DNA of 64,000 nt from positions 118,808,501 through 118,872,500 of the forward strand of contig CM075669.1 in assembly GCA_037962975.1 (NCBI GenBank), in the 5' to 3' direction. The notes under the pieces are model-generated. The model was not told the DNA's origin and ran no database searches. It worked only from the letters and a program-made list of their open reading frames with translations. Below, one piece after another: positions 9,465 through 20,538 of this stretch; position 1 is the first letter of the stretch; each line of letters opens with the position of its first letter. The DNA is from Clitoria ternatea. Its lineage: Eukaryota; Streptophyta; Magnoliopsida; Fabales; Fabaceae. The translations under genes and the position numbers were made by a program.

Positions 9465-12131
9465 TGTAACATCCTTGATGTTTTAATATTAGAAAATAAA
9501 ATAGGAAATAAATAAAAGTATTATTTGGGTTGAAATTATAATAATATATGAAAACTTAAGTGGAACATAGAATTTTAAGGAAAATGGCATTAGAACCCTG
9601 ACGCGTAGCGTGGATAGGACGCGTAGTGTCAGGTAGGAATTAATGAGCTGACGCGTAGCGCCAGTGGGATACGTAGCGTTAGCGTCGCGATTAAGTTTTA
9701 AACAACACATGCAAACAGTCTGGGCAGAGACACTTTCCTTCATTTTCTCTTTTCTCTAAGGCGATTCTGCTAGGGTCTTTATGAAACACTAGTTTTCGGT
9801 GATTTTGGAAGCTTAGGAGGTGAGGTAAGGCATGTAGGATCCCCGATTACAAGTTTTCTCTTCTTCTTCTCCTCCTTTTACATGAAACCGAATCTGCATG
9901 TGGTGTAAGGAGCTTTAATTTTGAGTTTTCATGAGATTTGAAGCTTAGATGTTGAGTTTGGAAGTGTGAGGAAGGTAATGTACTAATTAATTTGGTGTTT
10001 CGATGACCATAGGTGCTGAAACGGGCGTAGGACGAGCGATCGATGAAGCGGACGTCGAGTTTGGAAGAGGAACGGCGAATCAAGCGACCGTAGGACGCAA
10101 CCGACACCTCGACCAAATTGTGGAAGCTTGGAATCGAGGTAAGGGAGTGTTCAGATCGTAATTAATTAGGATTCGAATATACGATGGCTTTGGGAGGCTT
10201 AGACATATTTATAAAAATATTATGAATGACATAAAATAATCAAATATAATAGTTACAATTTTATGAGTATGTTGTATGTGATTTAGCTGTTGTTTGATAA
10301 GAAAATAAGTTAATCAAATGAGTATTAGCAAGAGAGTAAAGAAGTAAATATGTCAAGTTGTGTAAAGGTATGACAACTAATAAATTGTAAACTTTGTTGA
10401 TGTTAGTAATGTATGGCATGATACTTGGTGATGTTGTTGTATATGATTTAATGGAAAGCGTTGTGAATAAATGAGATGATGAGTGTATAATTGTATAACG
10501 TGGCTTGTGTTGTGGGCTTGACAAGTCGGTCGCCCTGTGTTATGGATATAAGTCAGTTTCTGACTATATATGTATATGTGATATGATTGTGATATGCCAT
10601 GTATGCTATGTTTGATGTGATTATGTGGTTTGGGGATGGCCAACGGTATGTATACCCCTCATTTTCTGGCTCCCATGGCCTTTTTGCCCAGTTGAGCTAC
10701 CCAGTGGTCAAGTCGGACCTAGTGGTTGAGGTGGAGAGCCAAGTCGGGCTCGGTGAACCAAGTCGGGTTCACGGGATGTCAAGTCAGACTCCCAACTAAA
10801 GGCCAATCCTTTAGTATCCGGATACTAGGTGTCAAATTGTATGAGAGTCAGTTGTGATATATGTAGATCTTATATTGATTACTGATTGGAAATGAATTAT
10901 GAATTGAAAATGTAATGTGGATTAATGAATGTATGGTCTGAGTGAACTATGGAAATTATAATGAGCTTGTGACATTGAATGAGTTAAAGATTAGTATGTA
11001 TATGTGCATTTATATTGACACGGATAAGTGTGGGAAATTGAGAGAAATTATGTAATAACAAAGAGTAGTAGGTATTGTTAAGTTTATTATTCTATTCTAC
11101 ATTAATTACGATATTCCAAACACTCACCCTTGCTGTTGTTTCATTTTAGTGACCAGTGATAGGGAGGATGCTAATGCTGCGGAGGTGCGCCAAGAGGAAG
11201 GTTGATGCCAAGGGACGGGAATGAATGAATGAATGTAATATATAAATGTATATGCTTAGGTGTGTAATAAGCAATAGATTGTTATGGTGTGTGATTTGAT
11301 GAATTTATTATGATAATATGTTTAATATGGATGATATGAAATGTGGCACAGAGCCATGGTGCATGAGTATTGAGTGCTATGGGCAGGTGTTGTATTGATG
11401 CATGATTGATGTGTGTGCTATGTGATTGATGTTTGATTGATGGATAGGATTAATTTAGTAAATCATGCATATAGTTGCTTTTATGAATATAAGGAACTGG
11501 ATAGGTGAATTGGAAATCCAGTAGGTTTTGAGAGCCCCGAAATGCATCAATAGGTTCCTTAGGATATTTAGAATCTGTGTGCATTGGCCTTAGGCCATTT
11601 GGAACCCATTTAGAGTGTTTGGTGCAAGGGTTTTGCACCAAAATGGGTTAAACAACATTTCATGCATAACTTACGCATATATTGGAATTTTGGCAAACGG
11701 ATGGCGCCAACAGTTCTGAAATGGGGAAAACATGTGGCCCGTGAAGTTTCGTGGCAATCAGACCTAAAACGGGCCAATTGAGTAGGTTAGAAGTTGGCCG
11801 TTTGGCCTAAGATGTGTATCAGCACTTGTTGCTGCTACTGTCATGCCCACGCTACGCATGAGGCTGATGCGTAGTGTGAGGTGCTCAACTTGGGCAGATG
11901 CTACGCACGGGGCTGGCGCGCAGCGTCAGGCCCTTGTTTCAGGTTTTTAATTTCTTTCAAACTTAATTGGGTTTAAAGTTTCTAGATGTCATATAATTAT
12001 CATTTTGGATCTGTTTAGTGTAAATAAATATTATTTTGGATTAAGACCTAATTAAATTTAGTTAAATGTGAAAAATTTATTGTGAAATTAATTAAATGGG
12101 TAGAAATAAATATAAATGGACGGACGTCACA
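9465..12131 (+). repeat. 5' LTR of the Tekay-type element
   Basis: This 2,667 bp LTR begins TGTAACATCC and ends GACGTCACA. ACGCGTAGCG-type words cluster at 9599-9690 and 11845-11935. A run of AAGTCGG words lies at 10520-10785. The right LTR matches it over its length but lacks several blocks. Confidence 0.93.
9599..9690 (+). repeat. ACGCGTAGCG word cluster (left copy)
   Basis: GACGCGTAGCG, GACGCGTAGTG, GACGCGTAGCG and TACGTAGCG occur within 90 bp, spaced about 20-35 bp. The reverse-complement word (ACGCTACGC) recurs in the same LTR at 11845-11935 and in the unrelated Athila LTRs at 42370-42740 and 50980-51340. Confidence 0.85.
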
Positions 12132-12133
12132 GG

Positions 12134-12145
12134 TGGTATCAGAGC
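12134..12145 (+). other. Primer binding site, tRNA-Met type
   Basis: TGGTATCAGAGC lies 2 bp after the LTR end. Confidence 0.9.
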
Positions 12146-12391
12146 GGTTCTTTCAAGAGCCGAGGAAAATGGGTAGAGGTTGTAGATTGTTTGAGTCCTA
12201 TACTGGACTATTTTCACATTTTATTACTATTGGTTGTATGCTGTTTAAGTTGTAACAGGTTATCTTGGCATCATTCTCTTGGCATTCTGGGCAGCATCTT
12301 ATTATATATGTATGTGTGAGGTAAATATTTTACTCCCTGGTCAATTATTGGTTATTAACGGTGATGTGTTTGGATATTGTAGAACTTGAGA

Positions 12392-13258
12392 ATGACAAAA
12401 GGAACAAGTTTAGGTGGGAATAATGATTTCTTTGCAAGGTTCTCACAAATGATGAGTAGGGCTGCATCTGGCCCGACTCTAGATAAATTCCTGAAGAGGA
12501 ACCTACCTACCTATAAAGGAGGGCATGACTATGATGGTACGCATATGTGGCTGCGTGAAATCGAGCAAGCTTTTGGATACTATGAATGCTCGGAGGAACA
12601 GAAAGTGTAGTTTGCTACTTATCAATTGAAAGATGAAGCCCGTGTATGGTGGTCAAGGACTAAAGTTCAAATGAATGCTGCAAGTGAACCCTTAATATGG
12701 ATGAATTTTCGGTAGAGGTTTCTTGCTAAATATTTTCCTGATAATTATAAAATCCATAAGGAGATGGAATTCTTGAAACTTGAGCAAGGTAGAATGTCAT
12801 TAGCTGAATATACAACAAGGTTTGATGAGTTGTGTGATTTTTATCATCCTTTCTCTCTTGAAGGAACTGAAGGCAGTAAATGTGCAAAATATGAAGCTGG
12901 TCTTAGGATTGAACTCCGAAGTGTAATTATTACCCTTGAAATCCATGATTGTCCTACTTTGGTAAACAAAGCTAGACTTGTTGAAGAGGTACAGTTACAA
13001 AGAGCATCCCAGTCAAGGGACAAGAAACCATTGAAGGCAAAGGGATTCAATTTTAAGAAGATGGGTCAGTTCTTCTGTGGTGGCAAGTCTTCTGCTTCAT
13101 CATCTTCTTCCTCTGGGCGTGGATCTACTGGCCGTTCTGGTAACCGTGCATGTTATAATTGTGGTCAGGAGGGACATCTTTCAAGGCATTGTCCTATTAA
13201 TCAAACTGTTTGCTTCCAATACGGGCAACCTGGGCACCTTAGGCCTGATTGCCCATAG
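12392..13258 (+). pseudogene. Tekay-type gag, broken by nonsense codons
   Basis: One reading frame runs through gag with TAG stops at 12608, 12713 and 13256. It shows the Retrotrans_gag pattern (WWSRTK, then a YFPDNYKIHKEMEFLKL block) in the first two thirds. It ends in a nucleocapsid with two zinc knuckles: CYNCGQEGHLSRHC is intact, while the second reads CFQYGQPGHLRPDC, with Tyr in place of the second Cys. A Ser/Gly-rich linker precedes the knuckles. All three stops fit CAG (Gln) to TAG changes when compared with the usual family sequence. Gag would form the particle that carries element RNA. Confidence 0.88.
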
Positions 13259-16200
13259 AGGTAGCAACAGGGTGGGCATGGTAATTAGGCTAATGCTTCT
13301 ATGGTTCGTGGTGGTAATCTTCAGCGTGGGGGACGAGGCGACAGTGGCCGCGGAAGCCAACACCTTAGGCGATCTGATGCTCAGTCCAGTGGTGCTCAGA
13401 AAGTTATGGCCGGACGTGTGTTTGCTTTTGATGTCTCTGAAGTTGCAAGAAATGATAATTTGGTACAGGGTAAGTGCCTTATTTATGGCTACTTTTTAAA
13501 TGTTATTTATGATTCTGGTGCAACACATTCTTTTATTTCTGAAAGTTGTGTTCGACGGCTTGGGTTACTGGTAGTGTTAATGGAGAATGCTCTTAGTGTC
13601 TCCACTCCTACTGGTTCTACATTCTGAACAACTACTATGTGTGGAGAATTACCTATTCAAGTTGAGGACCGATCTTTTCTGCTGAATTTAATATGTATAC
13701 CGTTGAAGAATTTAGATGTTATTCTGGGTCTTGACTGGTTGTCTGCTAACCATGTCATGGTCGACTATTATCGGAAGGCTATAATCTTTTCCCAGGAGCT
13801 GAATAATAAAAATATGGTGAGTGATGTCTCCATAGCTTATGCTATTTTTTTTGTTGCTGAGGGACGGTATAAACTTAAACCTAGTGACATCCCGGTAGTG
13901 TGTGATTTCCCTGATGTGTTCCCGGAAGATATTCCAGAATTGCCTCCTAACAGGGAGATTGATTTTGCTATTGATCTAATTCCTGGGGCCGAACCTGTGT
14001 CTCGTACACCCTATCGAATGTCTTTTGTGGAGTTGGCTAAAGTAAAGAAGCAAGTAAATGAGTTGTTAGATAAGGGGTTTATCCGACTGAGTGCTTTACC
14101 TTAGGGCGCTCCGATATTACTGGTTAAAAAGAAGGATGGCGGCATGCGGATATGCATTGATTACCGGCAGTTGAATAAATTGACTCTTAAGAATAAATAT
14201 CCTTTACCACGAATTGATGATTTGTTGGATCAGTTGAGAGGCGCTGTGGTATTTTCTAAGATCGATTTGAGATCTGGATATCATCAGATTAAAGTAAAGA
14301 CGGAGGATATTTCGAAGACGGCGTTCTAAACTCGATATGGACATTTCGAATACGTTGTAATGCCTTTTGGAGTGACAAATGCTCCCACTATTTTCATGGA
14401 TTACATGAATAAAATCTTCCAGCCTTACTTGGATTAGTTTGTCGTGGTGTTTATTGATGATATATTAGTGTATTTAAGGTCCATTGAGGAGCATGCACAA
14501 CACCTCCAAATTGTTTTGTAGGTGTTGCATGAGAAGAAGTTGTATGCTAAATTGTCAAAGTGTGATTTCTAGGAGGCAAGTGTGCAATTCTTGGGGCACG
14601 TGATCTCTCGTGATGGCGTGTCTATTGATCCTTCTAAGATTAAGGTGGTTATGGCTTGGGGGAGGCCTAAATCAGTGACTGAAATTAAAAGTTTCTTGGG
14701 ATTGGCTAGTTATTATCGCTACTTTATTGAAGGATTTTCTCGCATTATGCTTTCTTTGACTCGATTGACAAGAAAGGAGAATCCGTTTGTGTGGACGGCA
14801 AAGTGTGAACTAAGTTTCCAGACGTTGAAACAATGCTTGGCTTCGGCGTTGGTACTTGCACTACCTGATGTGATGAAAGGATTTGTGGTATATTGTGACC
14901 CATCTAAGTTTGGTTTAGGATGTGTATTGATGTAAGATGATCGGGTGATTGCTTATGCTTCTAGGCAGTTAAGGCCACATGAGCAGAATTATCCCACTCA
15001 CAATTTGGAACTTGCTACTGTGGTATTTGCATTGAAGATTTAGCGACATTACCTGTATGGATCTCGGTTTGTGGTGTTCAGTGATCACAAGAGTTTGAAG
15101 TATCTGTTTGATCAGAAGGAATTGAATATGAGGCAGAGGTGATAGGTAGAATACCTGAAGGATTATGATTTTGATTTGAGGCATCATCCTGGTAAAGCGA
15201 ATGTTATGGCTGATGCCTTAAGTAGAAAAGTATTACATGCAGCCTTCTTGATGGGCAAGGAACAAGAATTATTGGAAGACTTTCGTGATATGAATATTGG
15301 GGTTGTTGTTCAGGCCCCAAATCAGATGGTAATTGGGATGTTGAAGATCTCTAATGAATTTTTGGAATCCTTAGCTGTGGCTCAGGAGGATGATGAAGAG
15401 TTGCTGGAATTGCTTGATACTCAAGCAAGAGGTAAATATATGGGATTAACCAGAGGCAACGATGGAATTTGGCGGTTCAGAGACCGAGTTGTGGTGTCTG
15501 TAGAAGGTGATTTCAGGCAAGTTGTGTTAACTGAAGCACATAAGAGTTCTTTAAGTATTCATCCTGGTATCACTAAGATGTACCATGATTTGAAGAAAGA
15601 ATTTTGGTGGCCGGGAATGAAGAAAGCGATAATTGAATATGTAAGATCTTGTGTGATATGTCAGAAGTGTAAGGTTGAACACTAGAGGCCTCCTGGTTTA
15701 CTACAACCTCTGGAGATTCTGATATGGAAATGGGAAAACATTACCATGGATTTTGTATCTGGGTTACCTCGTACCGTTCTGGATGTAATGCAATCTAGGT
15801 AATTATGGATAGGTTGACCAAGAGTACTCACTTCTTGGCTATGAACATGAAATGGTCATTGGACCGGTTGGCTAGATTGTACATAACTGAAATTGTAAGG
15901 TTACATGGAGTATTATTTCAGACCGTGATCCCTGATTCACTTCTAGATTTTGGGGAAGTCTGCAGCAGGAGTTGGGTACTGAATTGAGGTTGAGTTCAGC
16001 CTATCATCCTCAAACTGATGGTCAGTCGGAATGAACTATATAGACATTAGAGGACATGCTCAGAGCTTGTGTATTGGAACAAGGTGGCTCATGGGAGAGG
16101 TATCTACCATTGGTGGAATTTGCTTATAACAACAACTATCATAGCAGCATTGGGATGGCTCCTTATGAAGCTTTGTATGGTAGGCGGTGCCGTACACCCT

Positions 16201-16407
16201 TATGTTGGAATGAAAATGAAGATGCAATTCATTTAGGACCCGAATTAATCCAAAAAATGAATGATCAGGTAGCATTGATTCGTGAGAAGATGAAGATTGC
16301 TCAGGATTGTCAGAAGAGTTACTATGACAATCGTCATAGGCCACTTGAGTTTCAGGTGAGAGATTGGGTATTTCTGAGGGTTTCACCTACCAAAGGTATG
16401 GGTCGGA
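13259..16407 (+). pseudogene. Tekay-type pol (protease, RT, RNase H, integrase), broken
   Basis: The gag frame continues into pol without a frameshift to 15685. Protease: YDSGATHSFI near 13510. RT: CIDYRQLNK near 14150, FSKIDLRSGYHQI near 14255 and VVVFIDDILVY near 14445 (IDD holds the catalytic Asp pair). RNase H-like region: VYCDPSKFGLGCVL near 14890. Integrase: the H2C2 part near 15540-15670 (HPGITKMYHDLKK, CVICQKC) and the GMAPYEALYGRRCRTPLCW block near 16155. Stops: 13262, 13286, 13625, 14102, 14327, 14435, 14519, 14570, 14933, 15041, 15140, 15143 and 15683. Frameshifts occur only after 15685. The frame is cut by the solo LTR at 16408. Confidence 0.9.
16403..16407. repeat. Target-site duplication TCGGA (left)
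   Basis: TCGGA is repeated at 20121-20125. Removing 16408-20125 rejoins the pol frame at GMGR followed by ILKSHKLNPRY. Confidence 0.92.
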
Positions 16408-16769
16408 TGTGACACCCCGAAAATAGGGGGTAAATTTTTCGTGATTTAAATAGCATTAATTCATGATATAATAAAGTGGTGAAGCTATCATTTAATACCT
16501 TGGATCTATCAGAGACCTATCTCATATATGAAGATATGAGAAGGTGGATAAAGAAACGGTGAATGAGGAATTCTCAATTGAAAACAGCGAAAAAATTTAT
16601 TTAAATTAATGCTATGTGATTGAGTTTGAAGAGGTCAACCATCTTGCTAAGTATTAAATTTGAATTATGCCCAAGGTGTTTGTAAGATTATGCAAAATCA
16701 TGATTTAATGTAAAGGAATGGGAAAACATTTTAAACAAAGCAATTTGGAGAAATCAGGGCGCTCCTCGC

Positions 16770-17225
16770 TCAAGCAAGAACCACACTCGCTTGAGCGAGT
16801 CCCAATTGGACGCTTGGGCGAGACATGGAATGAGCTGGGCGAAAAGAGGGAAAGAAGTTTCAGGGGCCACCTTGCTCGAGCGAGCCCCATCTCGCTTGAG
16901 CGAGATCCACAGGATTCGCTTGGGCGGAGCCAGCGAGCGTAAGCGAAATTTGTCCAGAACCAAACCTACACTCATTCGCTTGGGCGAGAACCACCTTCAA
17001 AGGCCTTTCGCTCAAGCGAAAATGGTCCAGTGGCAAAACCCATCACCCTCGCTCGGGCGGGACCCCACTCGCCTAAGCAAAATTCTTCCAGTGGCCAACC
17101 CCTGATGCCAGGGCCGTCTCGCTTGAGCTAGACCCACTCTCGCCTAAGCGTGAATTGGCCAGAAACCAAATATCATACAGGGGGAATTCTCACTTGAGCG
17201 AGAATCCTTCTCGCTTGAGCGAGAT
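16770..17225 (-). repeat. CTCGCTTGAGCGAG palindrome cluster in solo LTR
   Basis: About fifteen exact or near copies of the palindrome-like word, in pairs about 10-25 bp apart, with recurring CCAGTGGC/CCAGAAACCAAA anchors. It mirrors 8590-9025 in reverse complement but the individual words differ, so the two copies have diverged. Confidence 0.85.
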
Positions 17226-18114
17226 TATCAGTAGAAGTGTAGAAACATTGAAATCAAACAACACAACATGCCAAAACCCAATTTAATCCAATTCACTTAG
17301 ATTCATTACATCTCATTCATCATATTCAACATTTAAACTTGTTCCAATCGATCTTACCCCTAAATTTACCTTCTAATTCATGAATTTCATCTCAATCTAA
17401 CTTACTACTTAGTATAGTCTACAAAGTGAAATATTTCATGTAACTAGCTTTCATTCATAAGTTTCCATACATCCAGACTTCATTTTTCAAATATCCAATC
17501 TAGGCTAAGGTCATTAATGAAAATGAGCCATAAACTCTAGGATCTCATTTTCCTACATGACCTCCCAAAATCACCATTATATATATGTTCATCATCCATA
17601 CAAATATCTATTCCAATTCAAGGCTATACAAAATATGCAGAATACTATATACATTACAAACATTCCATACAAACCATAAAATCAAAATGTTGCCGGCCAA
17701 GGCATTTCATTACCCTAAATCAGGCTTCCTTCACAACTTTCCTCCACACAAGAGCTCCATGTGCAGCCCTACAACACAAGAGCTAAAAAGATATACCACA
17801 TGGAGAGTGAGTATACTTTCTCAATGATGAAAATCTACAAGTGTGATAATATATACATGAACGCAATATAAACATTCCTCCTTAAGAAAAATTTGATAAA
17901 CACCAAATCAAACATTCATCAAATTCACTGAACACATATATCCATTTAGATTCATAAGAACACATCAACCATTAACCCATTTACAGTTGGTATTAAAAGG
18001 GAGTTCCATCTACTCTTCACACAATCTCCTCAACGGATGTCACTCTATGCCATGCTTCTATGGCTAATGCACATGCTAGTGTTTAGGATGCATATGCACG
18101 GATCTGATTTCATA

Positions 18115-18425
18115 CCAACGGGTGATCGCAACCACCATAATCATTCATTCATATTCATGGGTTTCCTGCCTCGCAAGGGGTACTCCCTCTAGCAGCCTCC
18201 CAAGGTGCTTTCTCATGATCGCAACCACGTTCAACAATTCATAATGGTTTCCCGCCTCGCAAGGGGTACTCCCGCCTCATGATCGCAACCATGGGCATTC
18301 AATCTTAATAGTCCCGCAGGGCCTTTCATTTCAAATACCAGGTGATCGCAACCACCGGTCCAATAATCACAGGAACTCACAAGTCCTTTTATTTCTCCAA
18401 CATCAAGTGATCGCAACCACTTATC
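18115..18425 (-). repeat. GATCGCAACCAC minisatellite-like repeats
   Basis: GTGATCGCAACCAC-type words occur at about 18122, 18217, 18278, 18342 and 18409, alternating with CCTCGCAAGGGGTACTCCC at about 18171 and 18255. The unit is irregular, about 60-90 bp. It lies in the middle of the solo LTR and has no coding sense. Confidence 0.75.
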
Positions 18426-20125
18426 AACATCATCATGATATGCATGCCATGCCATGTATGCAATGCTTATGCATGCCTCAATCTCATATGGGCTATCTCA
18501 CCCTCTCATCTAGGGTATATTCATACTCAATAACACTATTAATTTCCTATAGTCAACTTATCTATATATATTCCAATCATAAAATTTCAAGAATCCATAT
18601 ACTCACAGATTTTAAACATTCATCAAGCCACACATGAATTCCATAACATTTCATTACATATTATACCACTCATAGCCTCATCAAGGCTTCAATCCACAAT
18701 TTATCATTTTAAGCACCAAGTTCAGTTTCACATCACAAACATATGATATCATATTCATTCAAGTAAGCATGCCACATTACATCATCATATACATTATCAT
18801 TATACATGTTCTCATACATTTAGAAAATACACCCCCTCTCCTACCTCAAGAGAAGTAGACTTCTGGGGTTGATGTTCCCGCTTCATAAGTATTATCAAGC
18901 CCTACATCAATCAATTATAGGGCCATATCAATTATTCATTCAAAAACCTTGTCAATATACATATACATACCTATGTACACATGATTCTCATCATGTGGAA
19001 GCTATTCATGGATTTTTATTTATTTACCCATTTAGGCTTCAGGAATTCCTTCCCTTAAATCTCCATTAATTATTATCAAACTAATAACCTAATTAGTTAG
19101 GTTACCCCATTCACCAACCTTACATTAATCCCATTCCAAGTGGGTTTTTATTTATGGTTTTCAGCCACCATCACCAATCATCATTTAATGTCAATACCTC
19201 TTCATTTATAACACTTCCCTCATCAATAAATGTTAGCCCCATCTACATTACACATTTCCCCCAAATTTCATAAGTTAGGGTTTTATAAAAACCCAACCAT
19301 ATCATAAATGTACTTCTATACTCATTATCTTTTAACCCTATCTTTATATACCTCATTTATTGCTTATAAATATCCATATTTAATTTACCCCACCTTAGGG
19401 TTTATATATTCAATGGCTTCTTTCACTCCCCACATGCATTTAATACTCTCCCAAGCCTTAGTAATCCATATTCTAGGGTTCAACTACCATTAAAATGAAG
19501 AAGAGCTTACCTTAATCAAGAAACAAAATGGGAACCAAGGGAAAAGATGGTAAACTCGAAAATGGAGGAGAGAAAGGAAAGAATTCAAACATCCAATACT
19601 CCTCCTTGCTCCAATGGTGAACGAAATAAGAGAGGAAGAGACATCTCTTAGCTAAGCCTTTTAGAGGAGAAGAAGATGAAGAAGAGGAGTAGTAAAGAAA
19701 AGAGAAGAAAAAATTTGTTTTCTCCTCTTGAATAGAAGCCAGCGTGAATTTTTGAGTGAAAGAGGTGAGTTGTTTTTAATTTTAAACCCTTTACTTTAAT
19801 CTTTTCCATTTTATAACAAACAGGCTCTCAGTTCGGGCTCAATACCTATTCTAAAAATTATTTCGAATACACATTCGGGTTCCCAATAATATCATCTACA
19901 GCCCTGACCAACGGCATCTCAATCGGAGATACTAGGTCTGACACCCATATTTTATCCGAGTTAGTTTTTAGCTCATTCGGTCACAATAACTCACTAATAG
20001 TTTTCGAAAATCTTAATTAAATTATTTCTAGCCTTTTGGGGTACCAATTAGTCCATATTTAATTATTTAATATTTATTTTCTTAATTTAACTTTCTATTT
20101 TAAAAATTTGGGGTGTTACATCGGA

Positions 20126-20493
20126 TACTAAAGAGTCATAAGCTAAATCCGAGATACATTAGACCCTACCAGATTTTGGAGCGGATTGGTGATGTCGCTT
20201 ACTGATTGGATCTTCCCCAATGGTTAACTAATATCCACAATGTGTTTCATGTGTCACAACTTTGGGCGTACATTCCTTGTGATTCGATGATTGTGCCTGA
20301 AGATTCTATCGAGCTAAAAGAGGATTTGACTGTGGAGGTGACGCCTATTTGTATTGAAGAATATCAAACCAAACGGTTAAGAAGCAAGGAAGTTTCCTTA
20401 GTAAAAGTGAAATGGCAGAACTTAAACGGAGTAACTTATACATGGGAGTTGGAGTCTGATATGAGGCGGTTGTATCCGGATCTTTTCCAATAA
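20126..20493 (+). pseudogene. Tekay-type integrase tail and chromodomain-like end
   Basis: After the solo LTR the pol frame resumes with LNPRYIRPYQILERIGDVAY, the C-terminal integrase block. A TGA stop at about 20194 follows, then NIHNVFHVSQL and a terminal domain with RLRSKEVSLVKVKW and TWELESDMRRLYPDLF. This end matches the chromodomain region of Tekay/Del elements, which directs integration to heterochromatin. It ends at a natural stop 33 bp before the polypurine tract. Confidence 0.85.
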
Positions 20494-20526
20494 GGTACGT
20501 TGATTTCAGGGACGAAATCTCTTTTT

Positions 20527-20538
20527 AGGGGGAGTGGA
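20527..20538 (+). other. Polypurine tract of the Tekay-type element
   Basis: AGGGGGAGTGGA directly before the TG of the right LTR. Confidence 0.85.

Larger units (their letters stand above)
16408..20120 (-). mobile_element. 3.7 kb solo LTR nested in pol
   Basis: TG…CA ends, near-inverted termini (TGTGACACCCC and GGGGTGTTACA), a perfect 5 bp duplication and no primer site, polypurine tract or second LTR inside: a solo LTR of 3,713 bp. Read on the minus strand it starts TGTAACACCCC and ends GGTGTCACA, like the host Tekay LTR, so minus is the likely orientation. It holds a CTCGCTTGAGCGAG cluster at 16770-17225, repeated GATCGCAACCAC words at 18122-18425 and an AG-rich stretch at 19495-19720. 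Its reading frames (16718-17105 and others) run through repeats and look accidental. It is the same family as the plus-strand LTR ending at 9374. Confidence 0.85.

Noticed and set aside
16718..17105. Overlapping ORFs on both strands
   Set aside because: They are caused by the GC-rich CTCGCTTGAGCGAG repeats.
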